Shown here piece after piece: positions 52,626 through 61,662 of a stretch of DNA of 64,000 nucleotides. The notes below the pieces were generated by a model, which was not told the origin of the DNA, did no database searches, and saw only the letters and a list, made by a program, of their open reading frames with translations. The DNA lies in the NCBI GenBank assembly GCA_023387815.1, contig JAEWHK010000079.1, positions 1 through 64,000 on the forward strand, read 5' to 3'. Positions within the stretch are counted from its first letter, which is position 1. Each line of letters begins with the position of its first letter. Both the position numbers and the translations under genes were made by a program. The stretch comes from Pseudomonadota bacterium (GTDB taxonomy: Bacteria > Pseudomonadota > Gammaproteobacteria > Burkholderiales > Burkholderiaceae_B).

Positions 52626-53606
52626 TTAATCGAAGTGAATATTGGCGGTGCTTGCGGTTTTACGTTGCTTTTCGACCTCTACGCGCAATTCCTCTGAAAA
52701 TTCTTCTGGCGTGTTGCCAACCGGCTCGGCGGAAAATCCGGCCAATCGATCCTGAACCGAAGGCTGAGCAAGCACTTTTTTAACAGCCCTTTGTATTTTT
52801 TCAGACAAATCCTTAGGCATGTTTGCAGGACCGATGAGGCCAAAAAAAGAGGCGTCATTCAGAGAATCCATACCTAACTCCTTGAAGGTTGGCGTGTCTG
52901 GCAAAACAGCAATGCGCTCAGGGTATGCTATTGCGATTGCTTTCAACTGCCCGGTTTTGATGAAAGGCAATGATGACGGCAGATTGTCGAAAACAGCAGA
53001 AACTCGTCCGCCCAGCGCATCTTGTAGTGCAGGTGCTGATCCCTGATACGGTACAGGACTTAATTTCGTTTTGTTGGAAATATTGAAGAGCTCGCCCATC
53101 ATATGAGCTTCAGAACCGTTTCCAGCGTGACCGTAAAAATAATTTGCCGAATCCTTTCGAAGGACTTTCAGAAAATCATCCATATTATTGACACCCAGTT
53201 CCGGACTGACAACCAGTACATTCGGCACCGATACAAGTCTGGTGATGGCAGTCAAATCCTTTAATGGATCAAATCCAGCATTTTTATAGACTACTGGCGT
53301 AATAGCAGTCGAACTGACGGTAGCTATACCCAAAACATATCCGTCGTTCTTTGATTTCGCCACATATTCAGTTCCTATTTTCCCGGCCGCACCCGCTCGA
53401 TTCTCAACAATGACAGGTTGGCCAAGTTCCTTTGCCAAAGGTTCTGATATGACCCTCGCCAGCACATCCGTTGTTCCCCCAGTGGCAAACGGGACTACAA
53501 TTCTGATTGGTTTCTCCGGATATGTCTCGGCAAATGCATTGGATGAGACATACATGCAAATCGCAAAAACGAGCTTAGTTAAAATATTTATCTTATATAT
53601 ATTCAT
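52626..53606 (-). CDS. Bug-family tripartite tricarboxylate transporter substrate-binding protein
   Basis: A 326-residue periplasmic receptor with a signal peptide ending AFA (about 26). It has the TctC/Bug pattern: YPEKPIRIVVPFATGGTTDVLAR, PVIVENRAGAAGKIGTEYVAKSKNDGY, VPYQGSAPALQDALGGRVSAVFDNLP and PTFKELGMDS. It is orphan, with no TctA/TctB genes nearby. It lies between the HisD-like and M81 genes (46- and 18-base gaps), so it is likely the receptor for their substrate. AT-rich third positions distinguish it from the Bug gene at 20.8 kb. Confidence 0.92.
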   Translation of the reverse strand: MNIYKINILTKLVFAICMYVSSNAFAETYPEKPIRIVVPFATGGTTDVLARVISEPLAKELGQPVIVENRAGAAGKIGTEYVAKSKNDGYVLGIATVSSTAITPVVYKNAGFDPLKDLTAITRLVSVPNVLVVSPELGVNNMDDFLKVLRKDSANYFYGHAGNGSEAHMMGELFNISNKTKLSPVPYQGSAPALQDALGGRVSAVFDNLPSSLPFIKTGQLKAIAIAYPERIAVLPDTPTFKELGMDSLNDASFFGLIGPANMPKDLSEKIQRAVKKVLAQPSVQDRLAGFSAEPVGNTPEEFSEELRVEVEKQRKTASTANIHFD

Positions 53607-53652
53607 CGCCTTCTCCTGGTTCTGATATAGAACTACATGTAAAACCCAAATA

Positions 53653-54933
53653 TTAATTCGAAGATTCCGTCAGTCGATATTCTGCTGCCTGTCGGTGTCC
53701 TTCCATGCCTTCTGTACGACTTTGTCGGATGGCTGGTGGAGCGACCTTTTCAATACCACTCTGTTCCATCCATTGGTGGGTACACACTTTTACAAACGAT
53801 CCTACCCACAAACCGCCTGTGTAGCGGGCGGCCCGCATCGTAGGCAGCGTATGATTCGTCCCACAGCATTTATCCGAATAAACCACACTGGCATTTTGAC
53901 CGATAAACAGCGATCCATAATTTCGCAGTTTGTTGGCTGTCTCATGCGGATCTTCTGTGTGTACCTGCAAATGTTCTGCAGCGACATAGTCTGAGTATTC
54001 AAGCATAGTGCGCTCATCCGGACACAATGCAATCTCGCCGAAATCATTCCACGCTTTACTTGCGACTTGTGCCGTTGGCAAGGTTTGCAGTCGCAAAAGC
54101 ACCTGCGACAATGTGTTTTCTGCCAAAGCACGGCTCGTGGTAATAAGCCCCACTCTTGTATGAATGTCATGTTCGGCTTGGGCCAGCAAGTCACAAGCAA
54201 TCATATCAGGGTCGGCGCTTTCGTCTGCGACAATGAATATTTCGCTCGGTCCAGCCAGTTGATCAATCCCGACCTGACCGAAGACCTGACGTTTGGCTTC
54301 GTTAACAAATGCATTACCCGGCCCGACGATTTTGTCTACCGGCGGGATGGTTTCGGTGCCATATGCCATCGCAGCAATCGCCTGCGCTCCGCCAACACGA
54401 AATATTCTGTCCGCACCCGCCAAATGACATCCCGCAATCATGGCCTGATGCGCGCCTGGTGGCAGGCAAGCGATCACCTCCTCACACTTTGCCACCTTGG
54501 CTGGTACTATTGTCATGACAGGCGCCGAGAGAATCGGATATCTCCCTCCGGGCACATATGCACCGATACGTTGTATGGGAATAATCTTGTGCCCCAGATG
54601 TACGCCTTGCAGGTTTTCAACTTCAAGAGGCAGCATTGTTGAAAGTTGAGCCTCGGCAAATTTCTTTACCTGTTCAATCGCAAATAATGTATCGGCGCGC
54701 GTCTGCTGATCAAGATTGTTTACCGCCTCTAACTTCTCGTTCTCGGATACTTCGAGGACAACATCAGAAACATGGTCGAATTTCTCTGAATACTGTTTCA
54801 CCGCGTTGTCGCCACTTTTTCGGACGTTATTGATAATTGCCTTTACCGCATCTTCTACGCTTTCGAGTGCATTCTGTTGAATATCATTTGGACGTTTAAT
54901 AAAGGTGATTCGAGCTGAAAGCTGAGTAGACAT
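53653..54933 (-). CDS. Histidinol-dehydrogenase-like NAD-dependent dehydrogenase (HpsN-like)
   Basis: A 426-residue protein of the HisD fold. It has RIGAYVPGGRYPILSAPVMTI, VDKIVGPGNAFVNEAKRQVFG, LAGPSEIFIVADES, the zinc/catalytic segment LLAQAEHDIHTRVGLIT and AAEHLQVHTED. The C-terminus with GGLWVGSFVKVCTHQ resembles HpsN-type sulfopropanediol dehydrogenases and related catabolic paralogues more than biosynthetic HisD, and no other his gene is nearby. It would oxidise an alcohol to a carboxylate in two NAD steps. The start at 54933 avoids a palindrome that a longer start (54978) would include. Confidence 0.85.
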   Translation of the reverse strand: MSTQLSARITFIKRPNDIQQNALESVEDAVKAIINNVRKSGDNAVKQYSEKFDHVSDVVLEVSENEKLEAVNNLDQQTRADTLFAIEQVKKFAEAQLSTMLPLEVENLQGVHLGHKIIPIQRIGAYVPGGRYPILSAPVMTIVPAKVAKCEEVIACLPPGAHQAMIAGCHLAGADRIFRVGGAQAIAAMAYGTETIPPVDKIVGPGNAFVNEAKRQVFGQVGIDQLAGPSEIFIVADESADPDMIACDLLAQAEHDIHTRVGLITTSRALAENTLSQVLLRLQTLPTAQVASKAWNDFGEIALCPDERTMLEYSDYVAAEHLQVHTEDPHETANKLRNYGSLFIGQNASVVYSDKCCGTNHTLPTMRAARYTGGLWVGSFVKVCTHQWMEQSGIEKVAPPAIRQSRTEGMEGHRQAAEYRLTESSN

Positions 54934-54959
54934 GTTATTCCTGTTTACGAAAATGATTT

Positions 54960-54978
54960 GTGTATGAATTCTATACAC
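54960..54978. promoter_or_regulatory. Palindrome in the HisD-like gene promoter
   Basis: GTGTATGAATTCTATACAC has perfect 6-bp arms GTGTAT/ATACAC and 7 of 9 symmetric pairs overall. It lies 27-45 bases upstream of the HisD-like start, the place for an operator of the XRE-cupin or another regulator. Confidence 0.55.
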
Positions 54979-55343
54979 GCATTGATCACTATCACAGATG
55001 CCTAGACCCTAATGGATATTTTAATAACCAATCAATATTCTCCTTTAGCCTATTAAGAATGGATATCAAATTCGGTTAGCTAAAACATTTGATAAATTTT
55101 GTTCAATATACTATCCACTCTGATATCTTTTTTATTTATGAAACCGCGTCGCCTAACGACAGACTAGTCGTCAACAATCAATGCAACTGCAGATCGACAT
55201 TTTCAATATTGGCATTCATATGTCATCCACCCCTTTCCCTGGCGAAATGATGCCTATTTGCATCAATATATGCCGATAACCTTGCATCGGGAACAAATGC
55301 CAGTTGTAATGGACTGATCACGCATACTGCAAGGGTCGGCCTC
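54979..55343. other. AT-rich intergenic stretch, no gene found
   Basis: These 365 bases between the leftward HisD-like group and the rightward betaine importer are AT-rich in their left half and hold no credible open frame. AATGGATAT occurs at 55011 and 55058. No RNA gene or terminator was recognised. It must contain the two divergent promoters. Confidence 0.6.
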
Positions 55344-57176
55344 ATGCTTCAGCGCTATATATTTGTACTTTTGTTTTTCTTTTCCGCCCCTGCCCTTGCT
55401 GCATGCAATAGCCCCGTCAAATTCGCCGCCCTGACCTGGGAAAGTGGTCAGTTCACCAGTGCGGTGTTAAGAATGATCACTGAGCGGGGATATGATTGCA
55501 AGACAAGTGAAATACCCGGGTCGGGACCGGCACAGGAAAACGCTCTCTCGCAGAATGATATACAGGTCATCGGTGAAGTCTGGGTAGGTCGCTCGGATAT
55601 CCTGAACAAGGCTCTGCAGGAAAAGAAGGCCGAGATGGTGGGCGATACGCTTGAGGGCGGCGCCGAGCAGGGCTGGTATGTGCCCGATTACGTCTGGGAA
55701 CAGAATCCGGAGCTGCGTTCGTATAAAGATCTGGAGAAATTCTCCAATCTTTTCATGGATACAGCCGGGGGTCGCAAGCCGCGTTTCATGAACTGCCCCT
55801 CGGGCTGGACATGTGAAATATTCAATACCCGCCTGCTGCAGACCACAGGTTTGGGCAAGACATACGAGAACGTGCACCCAGGCACGGGTGCGGCGCTGGA
55901 TGCCGAGATATCCTCTGCCTATGAACAGAAAAAACCGCTACTCTTTTACTACTGGCAGCCTACTGGCCTGATGGCCAAATATAAATTCAAGGCGCTGGAA
56001 TTCCCCAAAAACGAGCAGGAATGCTGGGACAGTCTTCTGGAAAAGGACGGAGATAAAAATTGCGTGACGGGGTTTCCGGTATCGAAGCTGTCCATCGCCA
56101 TTTCCAGCCCGTTTAAGGAACAGCATCCGGACCTGGTAGAGTTCTTCAACAAAATCCAGTTCACGCCCGATCAGTTGAACGGTGCCATTTTGCAGATGAC
56201 CGAAAACAAGCGGGATGGCGCAGCGCAGGCGGAACTTTTCCTGAAGGAACATCCGGAAGTCTGGAAAAAATGGGTCACGCCTGAAGCGGCAACGCGCCTT
56301 CAGGAGTGGACGGGGCAACCTGCCGCAAGCAGCAGCATTTTTCCGGACTGGTCCATACAGAACAGCCTGAACAGTGGTCTGAAATCTGTCGTGGGCAAAT
56401 ATGGTGAGTCATTCAGACAGGTGAGCGGGTTTATCACACGCTATCTGCTCAATCCTACCGTGCAGGCGCTTTCGGCCATCCCCGCGTGGCTTTTGATTCT
56501 GGTTACAGTGGGACTGGCCTGGCACAGCACACGTTCTATGATATTTGCGGTCATTTGCGGTATTGGCCTGTTCGTGATTGGCGCTTTCGGGCTGTGGCCG
56601 GCACTGCTGCAGACGCTTGCGCTGTTGATCTGCGCGGTGATTATTACGGTTGTTATTGGCGTTCCCATTGGTATTTTCGTGGCAGGCAGACCAAGGGTGT
56701 ACCGTGTACTGCAGCCCATACTGGATATCATGCAGACCATGCCAAGTTTCGTCTACCTGATTCCTGTTCTGATGCTTTTCGGACTGGGCAACGTCCCTGC
56801 CCTCTTCGCTACGGTCATTTATGCAATTGCACCGCTGATTCGTCTTACCGCACTGGGTATTCTGCAGATCAGCAAGGAAATGCATGAGACGGGCACCGCT
56901 TTCGGAACCAATCGCTGGCAAATGCTGCGCTGGGTCATTCTGCCTCTGGCCAAACCCAGTATCATGGCGGGGATCAATCAGACAGTCATGATGTCACTGT
57001 CGATGGTCGTGCTGGCTTCCATGATCGGCGCCCCCGGCCTGGGTGAACAGGTTCTTGAGGCCGTGCAGACACTGAACGTTGGTCAGGGTGTACAGGCTGG
57101 CGGTGCAATTGTGATTCTGGCTGTGATTATCGACCGGATTACACAGGCTTACGGCAATCGCAGGAGAACACGATGA
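55344..57176 (+). CDS. Glycine-betaine-type ABC transporter, fused substrate-binding protein and permease
   Basis: A 610-residue fusion. After a signal peptide (about 1-19, ALAA), residues about 20-325 form an OpuAC/ProX-type binding domain (FAALTWESGQFTSAVLRMI; tryptophans in WTCEIFNTRL and FYYWQPTGLM typical of quaternary-amine pockets). A hydrophobic segment precedes the ProW-like permease domain (about 375-605, TVVIGVPIGIFVAGRPRVYRVLQP; GTAFGTNRWQMLRWVILPLAKPSIMAGI). In Gram-positive OpuA the binding domain is at the other end, so this arrangement is notable. The substrate may be glycine betaine, proline betaine or choline. The ATPase gene overlaps its stop by four bases. Confidence 0.9.
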   Translation: MLQRYIFVLLFFFSAPALAACNSPVKFAALTWESGQFTSAVLRMITERGYDCKTSEIPGSGPAQENALSQNDIQVIGEVWVGRSDILNKALQEKKAEMVGDTLEGGAEQGWYVPDYVWEQNPELRSYKDLEKFSNLFMDTAGGRKPRFMNCPSGWTCEIFNTRLLQTTGLGKTYENVHPGTGAALDAEISSAYEQKKPLLFYYWQPTGLMAKYKFKALEFPKNEQECWDSLLEKDGDKNCVTGFPVSKLSIAISSPFKEQHPDLVEFFNKIQFTPDQLNGAILQMTENKRDGAAQAELFLKEHPEVWKKWVTPEAATRLQEWTGQPAASSSIFPDWSIQNSLNSGLKSVVGKYGESFRQVSGFITRYLLNPTVQALSAIPAWLLILVTVGLAWHSTRSMIFAVICGIGLFVIGAFGLWPALLQTLALLICAVIITVVIGVPIGIFVAGRPRVYRVLQPILDIMQTMPSFVYLIPVLMLFGLGNVPALFATVIYAIAPLIRLTALGILQISKEMHETGTAFGTNRWQMLRWVILPLAKPSIMAGINQTVMMSLSMVVLASMIGAPGLGEQVLEAVQTLNVGQGVQAGGAIVILAVIIDRITQAYGNRRRTR

Positions 57177-58057
57177 ACACAGATGTAATCGATACTAGTC
57201 CCGAGACGATACCCAGTGGCATGGGCAGTCCGGTTGCCAATCCGCAATTTATCCGCCTTGAGAATATCAACAAGGTATTCGGCCGGCAAAAAAGCAAGGC
57301 CCTGCGAATGCTGGAACAGGGCGCGGTCAGTGAAGAAATCACAAATGAAACCGAGTGTCATGTCGCCCTGCGCGATATCAATCTGAGCATCCCGTCCAAT
57401 GGCATTTATTGCATTATGGGTCTTTCGGGTTCGGGCAAGTCTACGTTGCTGCGCCATATTAACCGACTGATTGATCCCGATACCGGGACCGTGTGGGTTG
57501 GAGACGAAGATGTGACCGCCCTCTCCATCCCGCAATTGCAGAAATTCCGGCAGAAGCGGATCGCCATGGTGTTTCAGCATTTCGGCCTGCTGCCCCATTT
57601 CAATGTGCAGCAGAATGCCGAATTCGCTTTGCGTGTACGCGGTGTGCCAAAGCCGGAACGCGCCGAACAGGCACGCTACTGGCTCAATGAGGTAGAACTC
57701 TCAGGTTATGAATCCCACTACTACGATGAGTTATCTGGCGGGATGCGACAGCGCGTTGGATTGGCACGGGCGCTGGCTGCCGGCACCGATATCCTTTTGA
57801 TGGACGAGCCCTTCTCTGCCCTGGATCCCTTGATTCGACGCAAATTGCAGACCTTGCTGCTGGACCTGCAGGACAGGCTCAATAAGACAATTGTATTTAT
57901 CACACATGACGTAGACGAAGCCAGGACGCTGGGTGGCAACGTTGCCCTGCTGAATCAGGGATGTCTGGTTCAACAGGGCACGCTGGACGAGCTGGCTGCG
58001 AACCCGGCCGATGAGTATGTGGCCAGCTTTGTGGCGCCGACCACAGAAAGAGTGTGA
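57173..58057 (+). CDS. Glycine-betaine-type ABC transporter ATPase (ProV-like)
   Basis: A 294-residue ATPase. Walker A is GLSGSGKST at 83-91, the signature is LSGGMRQRVGLARALA, Walker B is ILLMDEPFSALD, and the H-loop is FITHDVDEA. The KALRMLEQG...SEEITNETECHVALRD lead segment is typical of ProV/OpuAA. It lacks the C-terminal CBS pair of ProV (about 400 residues), which senses ionic strength, so it may serve catabolic rather than osmotic uptake. It is translationally coupled to the fused receptor-permease. Confidence 0.92.
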   Translation: MNTDVIDTSPETIPSGMGSPVANPQFIRLENINKVFGRQKSKALRMLEQGAVSEEITNETECHVALRDINLSIPSNGIYCIMGLSGSGKSTLLRHINRLIDPDTGTVWVGDEDVTALSIPQLQKFRQKRIAMVFQHFGLLPHFNVQQNAEFALRVRGVPKPERAEQARYWLNEVELSGYESHYYDELSGGMRQRVGLARALAAGTDILLMDEPFSALDPLIRRKLQTLLLDLQDRLNKTIVFITHDVDEARTLGGNVALLNQGCLVQQGTLDELAANPADEYVASFVAPTTERV

Positions 58058-58129
58058 CAGCCTCCGACGACATTTTGGAATATCTGCTGGATTTGCCTGC
58101 GCCCTCTGTCTCGGTCACTCACAAGCCAT

Positions 58130-60553
58130 CTACCATTTATAGCGTAATGAGGCGTTGACAGTTCGCCCCTGACCATAGAAGCACTGAATGGAGTTCAGGC
58201 AGTATCCAATGTATTCTTTGTTGAACAGATTGGAGGCCGACAGTTGCAATGTCATGCCTTTGAGCGAAGGGGACAGATGCGCGGCGTCGTATCGGACGGA
58301 TGCGTCCACCAGCGTTCTTGCGGGCAGCGCCAGGGTATTGTCGGCATCTCCAAAATTTGATCCCTGGTATCGCACGCCTGCTGCCAGATGCAGTGCAGAA
58401 ATCGGACTGTATTCCACCCACAATGCCGCCTGATGCCGGGGAACGCGTTCCAGCGACTTGCCCTGCAAAGTGCGGCCGCTGGCATCGGCGTTCGCCTTGA
58501 TCATTCGGGAATTGAGGTAGGCATACGAGGCAATTACATCCAGCGATTGACTGATATTGGCTTTGGCTTCGAATTCGAGTCCGCGTACGCGCGCCTCGCC
58601 GGACTGCACCTGAAAGCCCATGTGAGTCGGATCGGGATCCGGTGTTGTCATATTGCGCTGCCGAATTTCAAATGCAGACAGGGTCACAAAACTCTTTTGG
58701 CCGGACGGCTGATATTTGAGACCGGCCTCAATCTGTTTACCACGCATGGCTTTGAACTGCGAACCCGAGAAATCGGTGCCATCCTCGGGTTCAAATGACG
58801 TACTGTAGCTCAGGTATGGCGCCAGACCATTGTCGAACAAATAAGCCAGACCAACCCTGCCGGTCCAGGCACTTTCCTGCTGTTTGGACCGAACCTCTGC
58901 TGGCATCTGGTTCAAAGTTCTGGAATGGGCCTGATCAAACCGCCCGCCCAGGGTAAGAACCCAACGATTCCAGCGAATCTGGTCCTGCAGATACACGCCC
59001 AGCTGTTCACGCGTCTGCCGATAATCAATGCGTGGAATCAGCTCCGGAAGAGTGACGTTATGGTCTGGCTGCAAAATATCCAGCGGACTGTCATAGAGGC
59101 CGGATGCAAATTCGTAGTAATCATTCAGATTCATATAGTCCACCCCGGCCAGCACCGTATGGCGCGCTGCGCCGGTATGGAAATCGGCCTGCAGATGGGT
59201 ATCTACCGACAGCACGTTGGCCCGCGCGTTACCGTGGGTACCCACGCGGCTCAGATATCGCGATGTAGGATCCAGCATGTACCCGGGACTCGCCTGCGTG
59301 GATACATCTACTTTGTTGTATTGAAGATTCTGGCGCAAGGTAAAAATATCATTGAACACATGTTCGAATTCGTAGCCAACGGCCCATTGCTTGCGCTCAT
59401 AACCATCGAAGTTCGGCTGTCCCAGATTCGTTTCTGGAGAGATTTTTCCGTAGGGGCTGTCGTAAAGCGATCCAATGGCAGGCACCGCGGCATAGTCGGT
59501 CAGCGTTTTGTCGTGCTGATAATGAGAAAAGACGGTCAGACTGCTGCGGTCTCCCAGTTTCCAGGTCAGGGACGGAGCAATAAAAACGCGACGGTCAAAG
59601 CCTTCGTCGACCCGACCGTTGCTGTCCCGACCCAGTCCGGTCAGCCGGTAGGAAAACCGGCCTTCTTCGTCTATCGGCCCGGTAAAGTCAAAGGCACCCT
59701 GCTTTCTGTCATGGTTTCCGACACCCAGGATAACCTCATGCATTGGCGTATCCTGTGGCTGCTTGGTCATCATGTTCACAATTCCGCCGGGGGTATTCTG
59801 CCCGTACATCACGGAAGCCGGGCCCTTGAGGATATCAATTCGTTCCAATCCGTAAGGTTCTATGCGCAACATCGCCGTACTGTAGGCACCAAATGGCAGC
59901 TTGGAACCATTAAGGTTCTGTTTCAGATAAAACCCACGACTGTGAAGAACGTCATTCCGGGTATCGCTGTCTCCAAACGAAGGCAATACACCAGGTGAAT
60001 ACCGAACCGCATCGGTGACGCTGTGCGCCCCCTGTGCCACCATCTGGTCTCTGGTAATCACATTGACGGTCTGTGGTGTTTCAAGTAACGAGACGGGAGA
60101 TTTCATGGCCGTCGAATCGTTGGTGGCAATATAGCCGTCCACGGCAAGGCCGTATCGTTCATCAGCCGCGTAAACCGAATCCAGAATCGCCACGCCGGGC
60201 TGCGCATTCACGACACTTTGCGGGGTTACCGAGACCAGACTGTATGTATTGGCATCACGACGAACTGCCTGCAGACCGGATCCCTGCAGAAGCCGTTCAA
60301 ATCCCTCAGTCACGGTGTAGCTTCCATTGAGCGCCGGACTTCGCTTGCCTGCGGTCAGCGCAGACGGAAATACCATTGCCACACCCGCATGCAGCGCAAA
60401 CTGGTTAAGTGACTGTGTCAATGGACCTGCAGCAATTCGGTATTGCCGGGTTATGTCTGCCGGCCGATTCTGCGCTGCCGCCGATTGCAGGCTCAGGGAG
60501 AAACATGCCATCGCAATGCCGGCGGCCTGCCAGATAAAACGGGGGTTTGTCAT
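58130..60553 (-). CDS. TonB-dependent siderophore receptor with N-terminal signalling domain
   Basis: An 807-residue outer-membrane receptor. After a signal peptide (about 1-27) there is a secretin/TonB short N-terminal (STN) domain at about 35-108 (RIAAGPLTQSLNQFALHAGVAMVFP). A TonB box region and plug follow (about 140-260, DILKGPASVMYGQNTPGGIVNMMTKQP), then the beta barrel ending VNASLRYKW with terminal aromatic residue. The STN domain signals through FecR to a FecI-type sigma factor, and exactly those genes lie upstream on the same strand. It is of the ferric siderophore (FhuE/FpvA-like) type. No ABC importer is adjacent. Confidence 0.95.
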   Translation of the reverse strand: MTNPRFIWQAAGIAMACFSLSLQSAAAQNRPADITRQYRIAAGPLTQSLNQFALHAGVAMVFPSALTAGKRSPALNGSYTVTEGFERLLQGSGLQAVRRDANTYSLVSVTPQSVVNAQPGVAILDSVYAADERYGLAVDGYIATNDSTAMKSPVSLLETPQTVNVITRDQMVAQGAHSVTDAVRYSPGVLPSFGDSDTRNDVLHSRGFYLKQNLNGSKLPFGAYSTAMLRIEPYGLERIDILKGPASVMYGQNTPGGIVNMMTKQPQDTPMHEVILGVGNHDRKQGAFDFTGPIDEEGRFSYRLTGLGRDSNGRVDEGFDRRVFIAPSLTWKLGDRSSLTVFSHYQHDKTLTDYAAVPAIGSLYDSPYGKISPETNLGQPNFDGYERKQWAVGYEFEHVFNDIFTLRQNLQYNKVDVSTQASPGYMLDPTSRYLSRVGTHGNARANVLSVDTHLQADFHTGAARHTVLAGVDYMNLNDYYEFASGLYDSPLDILQPDHNVTLPELIPRIDYRQTREQLGVYLQDQIRWNRWVLTLGGRFDQAHSRTLNQMPAEVRSKQQESAWTGRVGLAYLFDNGLAPYLSYSTSFEPEDGTDFSGSQFKAMRGKQIEAGLKYQPSGQKSFVTLSAFEIRQRNMTTPDPDPTHMGFQVQSGEARVRGLEFEAKANISQSLDVIASYAYLNSRMIKANADASGRTLQGKSLERVPRHQAALWVEYSPISALHLAAGVRYQGSNFGDADNTLALPARTLVDASVRYDAAHLSPSLKGMTLQLSASNLFNKEYIGYCLNSIQCFYGQGRTVNASLRYKW

Positions 60554-60639
60554 CGTTACGGACCTCTCTCTGTCTCGATTTTTGCGTCGTATTCAAGCTA
60601 TGACGGATCAGAATCGAAAAGTGACAGAGCAAAGTGCAA

Positions 60640-61662
60640 TTAATTTGATTTTTTTATTGTTACAGCCCAGGGGCTGTACTGACGAATCCGGATAGGCAGG
60701 GTTTGCGCAAGAATACTGAAAGCCTGACTGCTGCTATCAATCGGGATGACGCCTGAAACCCGGATACTCTCCAGATCAGATTCGTCGTACCACATCAGTC
60801 CACTGTGATAGGCGCGCAGCATATGCAGCACGCGACTCAGAGGCTGGTTATCCAGCGCCAGGTAGCCCTGAGTCCAGGATGCGGGGTCGGTATAACCGGA
60901 TGATTTCATTCGTGATACGGTCCCTTCCGCGACGGTCGCGCTTTGTCCTGAATTCAGATCCATGCAGTCTGCCGCTGCACTGGTCTGTGGACATGCCCTG
61001 ACCGAGGACTCGATGACACTGATGATTGTTCTGCTGTCCAGGAGCGAAACGGTATAGCGGGTACCCAAGGCCGTCGCGGTGCCCTGCGCTGTCTGCACGA
61101 TAAACGGTCGATTATCATGATCGTGATGGACCTGTGCCAGAATCTGCCCTTCCCGCAACACCACCCGACGCTCTGCCTGGCTGTAGCGAATATCAACGGC
61201 ACTGTGGGCATCCAGGGTAATCTGACTGCCGTCAGGCAGCGTCAGTGTTTCGCGTTGCGCCAGGCCGGTATGATGGTCAGCGAGCAGATACGGATGCATG
61301 GCATCCGAGAGCAGCACGGCAACGCCACAGCAGGCGATCACCGTTCCAACGGCACGCTTGATCCGGCGTTTGTCACGCTTTCTTGTGGCCAGTTTTGCCA
61401 GGGCCGCTTGGGCCGGCCGGGCTGCATTTCCCTCCAGACCATCAAAATTTCGCCACAGTGCCTCCAGCCGCCGCCACGCCAGCTCGTGCATGTCGTCCTG
61501 TTGACGCCACTTTTTACATTCGTCGCGCTCCTGTTCACTGACGTCATCTTCCTGAAGTCGCAAGAACCATTGCGTCGCTTTTGCGACAACATCAGGCGTT
61601 GGCTCCGGTGTGCCAGACTGGTATTGCGCGGTGGAGTGTGCCAGCTCAGATTGCAATGTCAT
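60640..61662 (-). CDS. FecR-family anti-sigma/sensor protein
   Basis: A 340-residue inner-membrane protein. The N-terminal cytoplasmic DUF4880 domain (ATQWFLRLQEDDVSEQERDECKKWRQQD) is followed by a single membrane helix (about 103-120, AVGTVIACCGVAVLLSD). The periplasmic FecR domain contains ITLDAHSAVDIRYSQAERRVVLREGQ. A C-terminal STN-like section comes last. It relays receptor occupancy to the sigma factor. It overlaps the sigma gene by 17 bases and lies 86 bases before the receptor gene, all on the same strand. Confidence 0.93.
   Translation of the reverse strand: MTLQSELAHSTAQYQSGTPEPTPDVVAKATQWFLRLQEDDVSEQERDECKKWRQQDDMHELAWRRLEALWRNFDGLEGNAARPAQAALAKLATRKRDKRRIKRAVGTVIACCGVAVLLSDAMHPYLLADHHTGLAQRETLTLPDGSQITLDAHSAVDIRYSQAERRVVLREGQILAQVHHDHDNRPFIVQTAQGTATALGTRYTVSLLDSRTIISVIESSVRACPQTSAAADCMDLNSGQSATVAEGTVSRMKSSGYTDPASWTQGYLALDNQPLSRVLHMLRAYHSGLMWYDESDLESIRVSGVIPIDSSSQAFSILAQTLPIRIRQYSPWAVTIKKSN

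Noticed and set aside
53653..54933. Biosynthetic histidinol dehydrogenase (hisD)
   Set aside because: The fold is HisD, but no other his gene is nearby, the neighbours are catabolic and the C-terminal segment resembles HpsN-type paralogues.
58925..59998. 357-codon open frame on the plus strand inside the TonB receptor gene
   Set aside because: Antisense to a clear receptor with intact STN, plug and barrel; no recognisable domain.
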